Source: C-114 sp963719285 (lineage in GTDB: Bacteria; Chloroflexota; Limnocylindria; Limnocylindrales; CSP1-4). Taken from it: a DNA stretch of 64,000 nt. Both the position numbers and the translations under genes were made by a program. This document shows, piece after piece, positions 51,430-59,726 of the stretch (its first letter is position 1; the number at the start of each line of letters is the position of its first letter). The stretch is taken from contig CAVRBO010000001.1 in NCBI GenBank assembly GCA_963719285.1, forward strand, positions 372,001 through 436,000. The letters run 5' to 3'. The notes under the pieces are model-generated. The model was not told the origin of the DNA. It did not search any database and saw only the letters and a list, made by a program, of their open reading frames with translations.

Positions 51430-53276
51430 GCCACGTCCCTCCGGGCGCGATGGTCGGCCAGCGGGCGGAGCACGGACGGGACCCCGCGGTCCCGGCGCGG
51501 CTGGCCGGGGAGCGGCGCATCGTCGGCCGTGCGCATGGCGGAAACGAAGGCCTCGACGAGGTGGGCGTCGAGCTGCGTGCCGGAGGCATCCTCGAGCCTC
51601 CGCAGGGCGTCCTCGATCGGCATCGCCTTGCGGTATGGACGGGTCGTCGTCATCGCCGAGAACGCATCACCGACGGCGAGGATGCGGGCGACGAGCGGGA
51701 TCTGCTCCCCGATCAGCCGGTCCACGTAGCCGTTGCCGTCGTAGCGCTCGTGGTGGTGACGCACGCCGGCGCGGATGACCTCGATGCCCGGCAGGTCGCG
51801 GACGATCATGTCGCCGAGCGTGACGTGCTGCTTGACGATCTCGAACTCGTCATCGTTGAGCGGTCCGGGCTTGCGCAGGATCGTGTCCGGGATCCCGATC
51901 TTGCCGACATCGTGGAGGAGACCCGCCGTGTGCAGCGCCCGCTTCATCTCGGGGTCGAGATCGAGGCGCTCGGCGAGGAAGTCCGCATAGCGGGCCACAT
52001 CCTCGGAGTGCCGGCGGGTGTAACGGTCCTTCGTGTCGACCGCGATCACGAGCCCCTGCAGGATGTCGAATGTCTTCGCGTGCGCCGGCGCCTGGGCCTT
52101 GGCCTCGGCGATGCGGATCATGTCGCCGCCACTCGTCCGGGCATCGTCGAGCGTGACCGCCACGGTCGACAGGAGGGTCGTCACCGACTCACCGTTGATG
52201 GGGTAGAAACAGATCCCGACGCTGACGGTCACCGGGAGCCGTTCGGACGTCTCGAACTGGAGGCTCAGGTCGGCGAGGTTGGTGCGCAGTCGCTCCATCG
52301 CCGGTTCCAGGTCGGCCGCGCCACCGGCGGCCGAGATCACGAGGAACTCGTCGGGGCCGTAGCGGCCCCAGATGGAGCCCGGCGGCAGTTCCCGACGCAG
52401 GATGCCGGCCACCTCCGTGAGGGCGCGGTCGCCCGCGGCATGGCCGTACGTGTCATTGAGCAGGCTGAAGTTGTCCAGGTCGACGAGCGCGACCGCCGTG
52501 GCCTCGCCACCGAGCCGGGTCGCATCGACCCGTGCGACCAGCGTCTCCACGACCGCGCCGTGGTTGAGGGTGCCCGTGAGCGGGTCGCGGCGAGCTGCCT
52601 CGAGGAGCTCCCGGGCCTGCCTGGTCAGCCGCTGCTGGGCCGCCCGGAAGACGAAGAAGAGGACGATGACGCTGATCAGGCCGGCCACGATCGTGCTCAC
52701 GACCACGTGGATCCGCGCCTCGTCGAGATGCGCCTGGATCGGAGCGGCGTCGCGCCAGACCACGGCGACCGCGTAGACCGTGTCGCCGGACATGATCGGG
52801 ACGTACTCGCGCAGGATCGTCGTCGAACCGAGCGACGAGATGGCCCCCGCGTCGTCCGACCGGACGAGGCTTGGCAGGACGACCTTGTCCTCCACGGATC
52901 TCGTCAGGTCCGCGGTCATCGGCGCGACCGTCCCCTCGCCGGCGCCGTCGTCGCTCACGAGGACCGTGCCGTCCGGCGCGATGAGGGCCGCATGGAGGAT
53001 GCCGCCCCGGTCGACCATGAGGGCGAGACCCTTGCGCAGCATCTCGCGCCGATCCGCGGTCGGACCGCTCGGGCCCAGGTCGGCCGGGACGAGATTGAGG
53101 CCGACGAAGCTGCGCACCGTCGCGGTGTCGGAGCCCGCCGCCAATTCGAGCAGCGCCTGCCGAGTGTCCTCCCCGACGAACAGCGCCTGGCCGCTCGCGG
53201 TCGTGCCCACGATGAGGAGGAATCCGCTGAACACGAGCAGGAGGAGGACCGGTCGGAACCTCCTGCGCAGACTCAT
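51426..53276 (-). CDS. Membrane sensor with degenerate GGDEF and HD-GYP domains
   Basis: A 616-residue protein. Two membrane helices (residues about 9-29 and 190-213) enclose an extracytoplasmic sensor domain of roughly 160 residues. The GGDEF domain follows (DPLTGTLNHGAVVETL, LVDLDNFSLLNDTYGHAAGD) but its signature reads GRYGPDEF, so cyclase activity is doubtful. The HD-GYP domain keeps HSEDVARYAD, LLHDVGKIGIPD and HHERYDGNGYVD, with GYV in place of GYP; it probably hydrolyses c-di-GMP. It is followed, with a TTGA overlap, by the PT-repeat surface protein. Confidence 0.92.
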   Translation of the reverse strand: MSLRRRFRPVLLLLVFSGFLLIVGTTASGQALFVGEDTRQALLELAAGSDTATVRSFVGLNLVPADLGPSGPTADRREMLRKGLALMVDRGGILHAALIAPDGTVLVSDDGAGEGTVAPMTADLTRSVEDKVVLPSLVRSDDAGAISSLGSTTILREYVPIMSGDTVYAVAVVWRDAAPIQAHLDEARIHVVVSTIVAGLISVIVLFFVFRAAQQRLTRQARELLEAARRDPLTGTLNHGAVVETLVARVDATRLGGEATAVALVDLDNFSLLNDTYGHAAGDRALTEVAGILRRELPPGSIWGRYGPDEFLVISAAGGAADLEPAMERLRTNLADLSLQFETSERLPVTVSVGICFYPINGESVTTLLSTVAVTLDDARTSGGDMIRIAEAKAQAPAHAKTFDILQGLVIAVDTKDRYTRRHSEDVARYADFLAERLDLDPEMKRALHTAGLLHDVGKIGIPDTILRKPGPLNDDEFEIVKQHVTLGDMIVRDLPGIEVIRAGVRHHHERYDGNGYVDRLIGEQIPLVARILAVGDAFSAMTTTRPYRKAMPIEDALRRLEDASGTQLDAHLVEAFVSAMRTADDAPLPGQPRRDRGVPSVLRPLADHRARRDVA

Positions 53277-53554
53277 CGCGATCCATCCCCAGCCGACATG
53301 GCCGGAGAGTACGGAGGATGTACCGGAGGACCGATAGGTCGATGGTCACGGGGGGTGCCAGTACGACCCGGTCAACTGAACGTGAGACAGGTGGTGGAAC
53401 GCACCACGAATCCCCGCGGGGGCGCCGCCGGAGGGCCATCGCGGAGTGTCCAGGGGTACCGGTCGACGGCGGTACACTCGGATCATCACCGGCCGGTCCC
53501 GTCGGGGTGCCCATGCCCCGGCGAGCACGGTCGCGCCCCGACGGAGACTGACGG

Positions 53555-54337
53555 ATGGACGACACGCCCGTTCAGGACCTGCCCGAGCACGTCCGGCGCA
53601 ATCGCGAGGCCTGGGACGCCTGGTCGCCGGATTGGGTGGAGCGGGGTCGCCGGAGCTGGTCCGAGGAGCCCTCGTGGGGCATCTTCGGAATCCCCGAGAC
53701 GGAACTGCGGTTGCTGCCCGATGTGGCCGGGATGGACACGATCGAGCTCGGTTGCGGCACGGGCTACGTGTCCGCGTGGCTCGCTCGACGCGGCGCCCGG
53801 CCGGTCGGCATCGACAACTCGGCCGGCCAGCTGGCGACGGCGCGGACCCTCCAGGCCGAGTTCGGGATCGATTTCCCCTTGATCCATGGCAATGCCGAGC
53901 GCGTGCCGCTTCCGGATGCGAGCTTCGACCTGGCGATCTCGGAGTACGGCGCGGTGCTGTGGGCCGACCCGGAGGCGTGGGTCCCGGAGGCGGCTCGCCT
54001 GCTGCGCCCGGGCGGCCGGCTCATCGGCCTGACGAACAGCGTGCTCGCGGCCATCGCGATGCCCGAGCTGGAGGAGGACGGGCCTGCGACGGACCGGCTC
54101 ATGCGCTCGCAACGGGCGATCAGGCGGATCGAATGGGACGACGGCGACCGGTCCGTCGAGTTCCACCCGAGCCACGGCGAGTGGATCGACGTCTTCCGGG
54201 AGAGCGGCTTCGAGATCGAGCGGCTCGTCGAGCTCTACGCACCCGAGGGCGCGACGACGACATTCCCCTGGATGTCCGCCGAGTGGGCGATGCGCTGGCC
54301 GGTCGAGGAAGTGTGGCGGGTCCGCAAGGGCGGCTGA
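53555..54337 (+). CDS. Class I SAM-dependent methyltransferase
   Basis: A 260-residue methyltransferase of the UbiE/Methyltransf_11 type. AdoMet motif I is TIELGCGTGYVSAWLA, followed by PVGIDNSAGQLATA, NAERVPLPDASFDLAISEYG and LLRPGGRLIGLTNS. The substrate is unknown. The preceding 278-base gap contains a TACACT hexamer (53473-53478) 76 bases before the ATG, which could be its promoter. Confidence 0.88.
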   Translation: MDDTPVQDLPEHVRRNREAWDAWSPDWVERGRRSWSEEPSWGIFGIPETELRLLPDVAGMDTIELGCGTGYVSAWLARRGARPVGIDNSAGQLATARTLQAEFGIDFPLIHGNAERVPLPDASFDLAISEYGAVLWADPEAWVPEAARLLRPGGRLIGLTNSVLAAIAMPELEEDGPATDRLMRSQRAIRRIEWDDGDRSVEFHPSHGEWIDVFRESGFEIERLVELYAPEGATTTFPWMSAEWAMRWPVEEVWRVRKGG

Positions 54338-54416
54338 GGCGCCGCGGGCTCGCGGCGCGCCCATCGCTCGGCATGGCATCATTCGGACGTCGCCCGACGA
54401 GGAGGATCCCGTCCAA

Positions 54417-55232
54417 GTGCCGCCGATCACCGGCCTGACCCGCATCGAGCCCGTGTACCTGGATCGCCTCGAGAAACAGGGGATCTTCACGACCGGCATC
54501 CTCCTCGAAGTCTCGGAGACGGCGACGCGTCGCCAGTACCTCGCCGATCACGTGGCCGCGGACATCCTGGATGTGCTGACCTGGCGGGACGAGGCGCTGA
54601 TGCTGAACCTGGCCGCCTTCGGTCCCGCCGAGCACCTCCTCGTGGCGCACGCCGGGTTCGAGGGGCTGGAGGCGATCCTCGCCGTCGATCTCGACACGTT
54701 CGAGGATCGAGTGCGCCGGGCCGCCCGGGAGTTGAAGGTCGAACCGCCGACCGACCTCACGATGACCGGCTGGTGGGAGCAGGCGCGCACGCTCGAGACC
54801 CCTCCCGAGCCGGAGACCGACGTCGTCGGCGGGGTCGCCGATGTCTTCCTGCGCTTCGTCACCGGCGTCGTGATCGGCGGACTCGGTGCCGGCCTCGCGG
54901 CACTCGTCGCCCCGGCGGATCCGCCGCTCGTGGCCGTGCTCCTCGTCGGCATCGTCCTGCTCTTCACGGGCATCGCCGGCCGGGTCGCGGCGGGCGGCAT
55001 CGCGGGGTTCGCCGGGCTGCTGTCATGCGCCACCGTGACCCTGCTGGTCCTGCTCGGCCGGAACATCCTCATCGCGCTCCCGGACACCGCGCTCTGGCAG
55101 AGCGAGGGGATCGGCTTCGCGCTCGGCCCCGGGGCGGGCCTGCCGGCGCTGATCATCGGCTGGCTGGGGGCGTTCGCGACACAGCGGATGCGCGGCCGAT
55201 CGGCATCTGCCGCCCGCGGCGCCGCGGCCTGA
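54417..55232 (+). CDS. DUF4332-like protein fused to membrane helices
   Basis: A 271-residue protein from GTG 54417, with GGAGGA about ten bases upstream. Residues 1-115 are helical and match the layout of DUF4332 helix-hairpin-helix-like domains (ITGLTRIEPVYLDRLEKQGI, then HVAADILDVLTWRDEALMLNL). A cytoplasmic linker is followed by four hydrophobic segments. DUF4332 domains are usually soluble, so attachment to a membrane unit is unusual. Function unknown. Confidence 0.6.
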   Translation: MPPITGLTRIEPVYLDRLEKQGIFTTGILLEVSETATRRQYLADHVAADILDVLTWRDEALMLNLAAFGPAEHLLVAHAGFEGLEAILAVDLDTFEDRVRRAARELKVEPPTDLTMTGWWEQARTLETPPEPETDVVGGVADVFLRFVTGVVIGGLGAGLAALVAPADPPLVAVLLVGIVLLFTGIAGRVAAGGIAGFAGLLSCATVTLLVLLGRNILIALPDTALWQSEGIGFALGPGAGLPALIIGWLGAFATQRMRGRSASAARGAAA

Positions 55233-55302
55233 TCGAGCGATCTGGCGGCCGGGCAGGGCCGGCGACGGGCCCTCGCCCGAGGGCCGGACGCGCACGCGGC
55301 GC

Positions 55303-55308
55303 TACGAT
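55303..55308 (+). promoter_or_regulatory. Putative -10 element (TACGAT) of the DUF1461 gene
   Basis: TACGAT ends 6 bases before GTG 55315, a leaderless-type arrangement. Confidence 0.42.
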
Positions 55309-55314
55309 GGTCAC

Positions 55315-56010
55315 GTGAACCGCTCCGCCGCCCGCTGGGTGGCCGCCGCAGGAGTGGCCCTGGCCACCGTCTTCCTGGTCCTCGGGATCGGAGTCGCGGC
55401 GCTCTTCAACCCGATCTTCGTCGCGTTCGAGCAGGGCCGGGCCGCGTCCACCGCCTGGACGGGCTACACGACCGAGGAGCTCCGAACGGCGACCGACGGG
55501 ATCCTGGGCGACCTGTACTTCGGGGGCGACTTCGACGTGACGGTCCGTGGCCAGCCCGTGCTCGATCCACGCGAACAGGCCCACATGCGCGACGTCCGCG
55601 GGGTGTTCGCCGGATTCTTCATCCTCGTCCTCCTGTCGGCCGTGGGCCTCGGCGTCGCGGGCTGGCGTGCCCGCCGACAGGCCTGGTTCTGGCGGGCGAC
55701 CCGCACCGGCGCCATCGTGCTGGCGGCGGGTGTGGCCGTGCTCGGGGTCGTCTCCCTCGTCGCGTTCGATGCCCTGTTCGAGGTCTTTCACCGGATCTTC
55801 TTCGCCGGGGGCACGTACCTGTTCGATCCACGCACGGAGCGGCTCGTCCAGCTGTTCCCGGACCAGTTCTGGTCCGAGACGTCGATCGCCCTGGGCATCG
55901 TGCTGCTGGCCCTGGCCGGGGCGGTCATCGCGATCGGGCGGTTCCACGGCGGGAGGCCTACCCCCTCCGACCCCGAGATGCCGATCCGGACCGCCGAGCC
56001 GGCCCGATGA
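55315..56010 (+). CDS. DUF1461/TIGR01906-type integral membrane protein
   Basis: A 231-residue protein with four membrane helices. Diagnostic features of the family: LDPREQAHMRDVRGVFAGFF between helices 1 and 2, and FEVFHRIFFAGGTYLFDP with LVQLFPDQFW before the last helix. The family is found in many Gram-positive-type bacteria, with no known function. Its 3' end lies 10 bases before a site-2 protease gene. Confidence 0.85.
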   Translation: MNRSAARWVAAAGVALATVFLVLGIGVAALFNPIFVAFEQGRAASTAWTGYTTEELRTATDGILGDLYFGGDFDVTVRGQPVLDPREQAHMRDVRGVFAGFFILVLLSAVGLGVAGWRARRQAWFWRATRTGAIVLAAGVAVLGVVSLVAFDALFEVFHRIFFAGGTYLFDPRTERLVQLFPDQFWSETSIALGIVLLALAGAVIAIGRFHGGRPTPSDPEMPIRTAEPAR

Positions 56011-56020
56011 GCGGCGGCCG

Positions 56021-57157
56021 ATGAACGCCGATCGCGCCTGGGCCGTCGCGCGCATCGCGGGCATCGAGATCCGGATCCACTGGAGCTGGGTGCCCGGTCT
56101 CGCGCTCATCACGATCTTCGTCGGACTGGCGCCGTACGGACCCATCGTCGACGGGGACGGCTACGTGCGCTTCGCCGTGGGTGGCGCGATCGCGGTCCTC
56201 ATCCTCGTGTCCCTGGCGATCCACGAGCTCACCCACAGCCTCGTGGCGCGGCGCCGGGGCCTGTCGGTCGGGCCGATCACCCTGGGCGCGATGGGCGGCG
56301 CGACGCGCCAGGACGACGAGCCGCAGACGGCCGCCGACGAACTCGCGATCTCGGGCGCCGGGCCGGTCGTGAGCGTGATCCTCGGGGTGGCGCTCATCGC
56401 CATCTGGCTGCCGCTCGAGAACGTCAATGCCGACCTCGCGTTCGTCCCGGCCATGGTCGGGGGAGCGAACGTGCTCATCGGCCTGTTCAACCTCGTCCCG
56501 GCGCTGCCCCTCGACGGCGGCCGGATCGTCCACGCGATCGTCTGGAAGCTCACCGGTGACCCGGTCCGCGGCGGTCGGATCACTGGCCGGATCGGCCGCT
56601 GGGTCGGCGGCTTCGCCCTGGGCCTGGGGCTGTTGCTCAGCCTGTTCGGAGATGGCGTGACCGGGATCGTCCTGGTGGCCGGGGGGTGGTTGCTCATCCA
56701 GGGCTCGCGCATCGTGGACCGGCGCGCGCGGATCGAGGAACTGCTCGCGGGGGTGAGCGTCGGCGAGGCCATGGAGCGCGACGTGCCGGGGATCGGCCCG
56801 TCGCTGACCGTCGACACGTTCGCCGAACAGCTGCTCGCCGACGGGGAGCGGACCACCGTCCCCGTCGTGGAGGGTGGATCGCTGCTCGGTCTCGTGGGGA
56901 TCGGCCAACTGCGCCGGATCGCTCGTCGCCGCTGGTCGCAGCTTCGCGCGTCGGACGTCATGGTCGCGCCACCCACGCTGCCCAGGCTCGCCGCCGAGGA
57001 TGCGCTTTGGGCCGGGATGGAATTGCTCCGCCGGACGGGCCTGGACGGCGTGCCCGTGATGGCCGGACCGGCGCTCCTGGGCATCCTGACCCGGCGCGGT
57101 GTCGTCACGGCGATCCAGGCACGGGTGGCCGCCGCGGAAGGCGGACCGGTCGCATGA
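56021..57157 (+). CDS. Site-2 protease with C-terminal CBS-domain pair
   Basis: A 378-residue M50 protease. The zinc motif is in LAIHELTHSLVAR and the second ligand region in NLVPALPLDGGRIVHA; IHWSWVPGLALI begins the first membrane segment. From about residue 245 a CBS-like pair follows (VSVGEAMERDVPG, LRASDVMVAPPTLP), probably sensing an adenine nucleotide. Its stop overlaps the moeA ATG (ATGA), linking it to the molybdenum cofactor genes. Confidence 0.9.
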   Translation: MNADRAWAVARIAGIEIRIHWSWVPGLALITIFVGLAPYGPIVDGDGYVRFAVGGAIAVLILVSLAIHELTHSLVARRRGLSVGPITLGAMGGATRQDDEPQTAADELAISGAGPVVSVILGVALIAIWLPLENVNADLAFVPAMVGGANVLIGLFNLVPALPLDGGRIVHAIVWKLTGDPVRGGRITGRIGRWVGGFALGLGLLLSLFGDGVTGIVLVAGGWLLIQGSRIVDRRARIEELLAGVSVGEAMERDVPGIGPSLTVDTFAEQLLADGERTTVPVVEGGSLLGLVGIGQLRRIARRRWSQLRASDVMVAPPTLPRLAAEDALWAGMELLRRTGLDGVPVMAGPALLGILTRRGVVTAIQARVAAAEGGPVA

Positions 57158-58488
57158 CCGTCGACGCAACGACCCGGCTGCTGTCCGTCGAGGAGGCGCT
57201 TGCGAGCGTGCTCGCGGCGATGCCGGACCGGTTGGCCACCGAGGAGCTCGTCCCGGACGAGGCACTCGGTCGATGGCTGGCCGCTCCGGTCGTCGCGACC
57301 ACGGACCTGCCGCCCTGGGACAACAGCGCGATGGACGGCTACGCGATCCGGGCGGCCGACACGTCGGGAGCCGGCGAGGACGCCCCGATCGTGCTGCGCG
57401 TCTCGGGTGAGGTCCGGGCGGGCGAGTCCGGGTCGGGTCGGGTGGAGGCCGGCCACGCGTTCCGGATCGCGACGGGCGCCCCGCTGCCCGCCGGTGCCGA
57501 CGCGGTCGTCCCGGTCGAGCAGACGACGCCACTCGACGCCGCGGGCGAGCCGTCCGGACCCAGGGGCCGAGAGGCGAGTGGACCGCTGCCGTTCGCGTGC
57601 GCGGTCCATGTCGCGGTCGAGGAGGGCGGGGCGGTCCGCCGCCGGGGCGACGACCTGCGCGGCGGCACGACCGTGCTCGAGGCCGGCGCCCGACTGGGTC
57701 CGGGCGGTGTGGCGCTGGCGGCCGGCGCCGGCGTAGGTACGGTGTCGGTCCATGGTCGGCCGCGGGTCGGTGTCCTCGGGACCGGTGACGAGGTCCGGGA
57801 ACCGGGCCGGCCGCTCGGCCCGGCCGGCATCCCGGACGCGAACGGGCCCAGCCTGCGCGCGCTCGTCGCGAGTGCCGGTGGGGTCGCGGTCCCGCTCGGG
57901 ATCGCACGCGACGAGCTCGCCGATGTCGTCGGCCGGCTGTCGAGGGCGCTCAAGGACGTCGATGCCATGATCGTCAGTGGCGGTGTGTCGGTCGGCCCCT
58001 ACGACGTGGTCCGGGCGGCCTTCGGCACGATCGGCCGGGTCGACCTGTGGCGGGTCGCCGTCCAGCCTGGCAAGCCGTTCGCGTTCGGGACCGCCGAGCG
58101 GCCCGACGGGCGTCGGATCCCGCTGTTCGGGCTGCCCGGGAACCCCGTATCGACCGCGGTCACGTTCGAGCTCTTCGTGCGGCCGGCCCTGCGCCACCTG
58201 GCCGGAGAGCCGGCTCCGCGTCGCGACGCCGATCGGGCGGTCCTGCGCGATCGCGCCTCGACGAGCCTGGGTCGCCGGGCGTTCCTGCGCGTGGTCGCGG
58301 AGCGCACCCCGGACGGCGCCGCGGCGCGCGACGCCACGGGGCGCGTATTCGTCTCCCTGGCGGGAGGCCAGGGGAGCCACGTCCTGAGCGGGCTGGGTAC
58401 CGCGGACGCGCTGGCGATCGTGCCCGAAGATGTGGAGGTAGCCGAGGCCGGGTCGGAGGTGGCACTCTGGTGGCTCGACCGCGGTTGA
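57154..58488 (+). CDS. moeA: Molybdopterin molybdotransferase MoeA
   Basis: A 444-residue enzyme inserting molybdate into adenylylated molybdopterin. Domain features: LPPWDNSAMDGYAIRAAD, FRIATGAPLPAGADAVVPVE, the MPT-binding GTGDEV and SGGVSVGPYD, and LFGLPGNPVSTAVTFELFVRP. A Gly/Arg-rich insertion of about 20 residues lies near residue 130. Its ATG overlaps the site-2 protease gene. moaC and a mog/moaB gene follow, so a partial cofactor cluster is present without moaA, moaD or moaE. Confidence 0.95.
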   Translation: MTVDATTRLLSVEEALASVLAAMPDRLATEELVPDEALGRWLAAPVVATTDLPPWDNSAMDGYAIRAADTSGAGEDAPIVLRVSGEVRAGESGSGRVEAGHAFRIATGAPLPAGADAVVPVEQTTPLDAAGEPSGPRGREASGPLPFACAVHVAVEEGGAVRRRGDDLRGGTTVLEAGARLGPGGVALAAGAGVGTVSVHGRPRVGVLGTGDEVREPGRPLGPAGIPDANGPSLRALVASAGGVAVPLGIARDELADVVGRLSRALKDVDAMIVSGGVSVGPYDVVRAAFGTIGRVDLWRVAVQPGKPFAFGTAERPDGRRIPLFGLPGNPVSTAVTFELFVRPALRHLAGEPAPRRDADRAVLRDRASTSLGRRAFLRVVAERTPDGAAARDATGRVFVSLAGGQGSHVLSGLGTADALAIVPEDVEVAEAGSEVALWWLDRG

Positions 58489-58548
58489 CGCCACGACGAG
58501 CGATGGCGCGGGGCGATCGCCGCTGACGCGGCGCGACGAGGAGGCTCG

Positions 58549-59160
58549 ATGGATCAGGGACCCAGGACGCGGCCGGAGCGGCGCCGGTTGTCCCACGTGG
58601 ACCGGGCCGGCCGGCCGCGGATGGTCGATGTCAGCGCGAAGCCCTCGACCGCGCGCCGGGCCGTGGCGGAAGCGATCGTGAGCATGAGCCAGGAGACGCT
58701 CAGCCTGGTCATCGACGGTGGCGGGCCGAAGGGTGACGTCCTCGGGGTGGCCGAGCTGGCCGGGGTGATGGGCGGGAAGCGCACGAGCGACCTCATCCCA
58801 CTCTGTCACCCGCTCGCGCTCACCGACCTCGTCGTCCAGATCACGCCCGACCGGTCCGCGAGCGCGCTGCGTGTCCGGGCCGAGGCGGCCACGGTCGGTC
58901 CGACCGGGGTCGAGATGGAGGCCCTCACGGCCGCGTCCGTCGCGGCGCTCACGGTCTACGACATGGTCAAGGGCGTGGAGCGGGGCGTCGAGATCCGGTC
59001 CATCGGGCTCGTCAGCAAGACCGGCGGCAAGAGCGGCGAGTGGCACCGGGTGGAGCGCGTGCCGGGCACCGGCGTTGGCGGCGTGGGCGGTCCGGCGCCG
59101 CGTCGCCGGCCCGGCGTCCGCGCAGCGGGTCGCATCTCACGGCGCCCCGGTCCCGGTTGA
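58549..59160 (+). CDS. moaC: Cyclic pyranopterin monophosphate synthase MoaC
   Basis: A 203-residue protein; the normal core is about 160 residues. Conserved MoaC sequence: LSHVDRAGRPRMVDVSAK, LIPLCHPLALTDL, VEMEALTAASVAALTVYDMVKGVERG and VSKTGGKSGEW. It carries out the second step of molybdenum cofactor synthesis. A basic Gly/Arg/Pro-rich tail of about 35 residues is added at the C-terminus. GAGGAGG lies six bases before the ATG. Confidence 0.95.
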   Translation: MDQGPRTRPERRRLSHVDRAGRPRMVDVSAKPSTARRAVAEAIVSMSQETLSLVIDGGGPKGDVLGVAELAGVMGGKRTSDLIPLCHPLALTDLVVQITPDRSASALRVRAEAATVGPTGVEMEALTAASVAALTVYDMVKGVERGVEIRSIGLVSKTGGKSGEWHRVERVPGTGVGGVGGPAPRRRPGVRAAGRISRRPGPG

Positions 59161-59178
59161 GCGCACGGTGAGCCTTCG

Positions 59179-59694
59179 ATGAGTGAGCTTCCGACCGGAC
59201 CGCGACGGGCCGCGTTCGTGCTCACGGCGAGCGACCGTGCGGCGGCCGGCGAGCGCGAGGATGCGTCGGGAGCCGCGATCGAGACCCGCCTCGTCGAGCT
59301 CGGTTTCGCGGTCGACCGTGCGGTCGTGCCCGACGAACGGCCGGACATCGAGGCGGCGATCCGGACGGCGGCCGCCACGCACGCGCTCGTCGTGACCACC
59401 GGCGGGACCGGGTTGACGCCGCGGGACGTGACGCCCCAGGCGACACGGGCGGTCATCGACTACGAGGTACCGGGCCTGGCCGAGGCGATGCGGGCCGAGG
59501 GCCGCCGCTTCACGCCGATGGCCGCCCTCAGCCGGGCGGTCGTGGGGGTCGCGGGGAGCTCGCTCGTCGTGAACCTCCCCGGGAGCCCGCGCGGCGCGCT
59601 CGAATCGCTGGACGCGATCGCCGATGTGCTGGATCACGCCCTCGACACTCTCGCGGGACCGTACGATCACGGCACACGATCACCGGGGGCCTGA
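59179..59694 (+). CDS. MogA/MoaB-type molybdopterin adenylyltransferase
   Basis: A 171-residue protein of the MoCF-binding fold that activates molybdopterin with ATP. Features: AAFVLTASDRAAAGEREDASG, VVTTGGTGLTPRDVTPQATR, and LSRAVVGVAGSSLVVNLPGSPRGA. The adjacent moeA and moaC support this role. MogA and MoaB cannot be separated from the sequence alone. Confidence 0.93.
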   Translation: MSELPTGPRRAAFVLTASDRAAAGEREDASGAAIETRLVELGFAVDRAVVPDERPDIEAAIRTAAATHALVVTTGGTGLTPRDVTPQATRAVIDYEVPGLAEAMRAEGRRFTPMAALSRAVVGVAGSSLVVNLPGSPRGALESLDAIADVLDHALDTLAGPYDHGTRSPGA

Positions 59695-59726
59695 CCGCAC
59701 CGCGCCGAGGAGTCGATGAGAGCCTG

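Noticed and set aside
53277..53554. A c-di-GMP riboswitch between the HD-GYP gene and the methyltransferase gene
   Set aside because: No GEMM-type conserved core could be recognised on either strand.
58489..58548. A molybdenum cofactor riboswitch before moaC
   Set aside because: The gap is only 60 bases and shows no conserved helices of that riboswitch; the same was true upstream of moeA, which overlaps its neighbour.
56161..59046. A minus-strand open frame of 961 codons
   Set aside because: It is Arg/Pro/Gly-rich shadow of the protease, moeA and moaC genes; long antisense frames are expected at this GC content. The same holds for 13910-15547, 15554-17761 and 7022-8944 on the minus strand.
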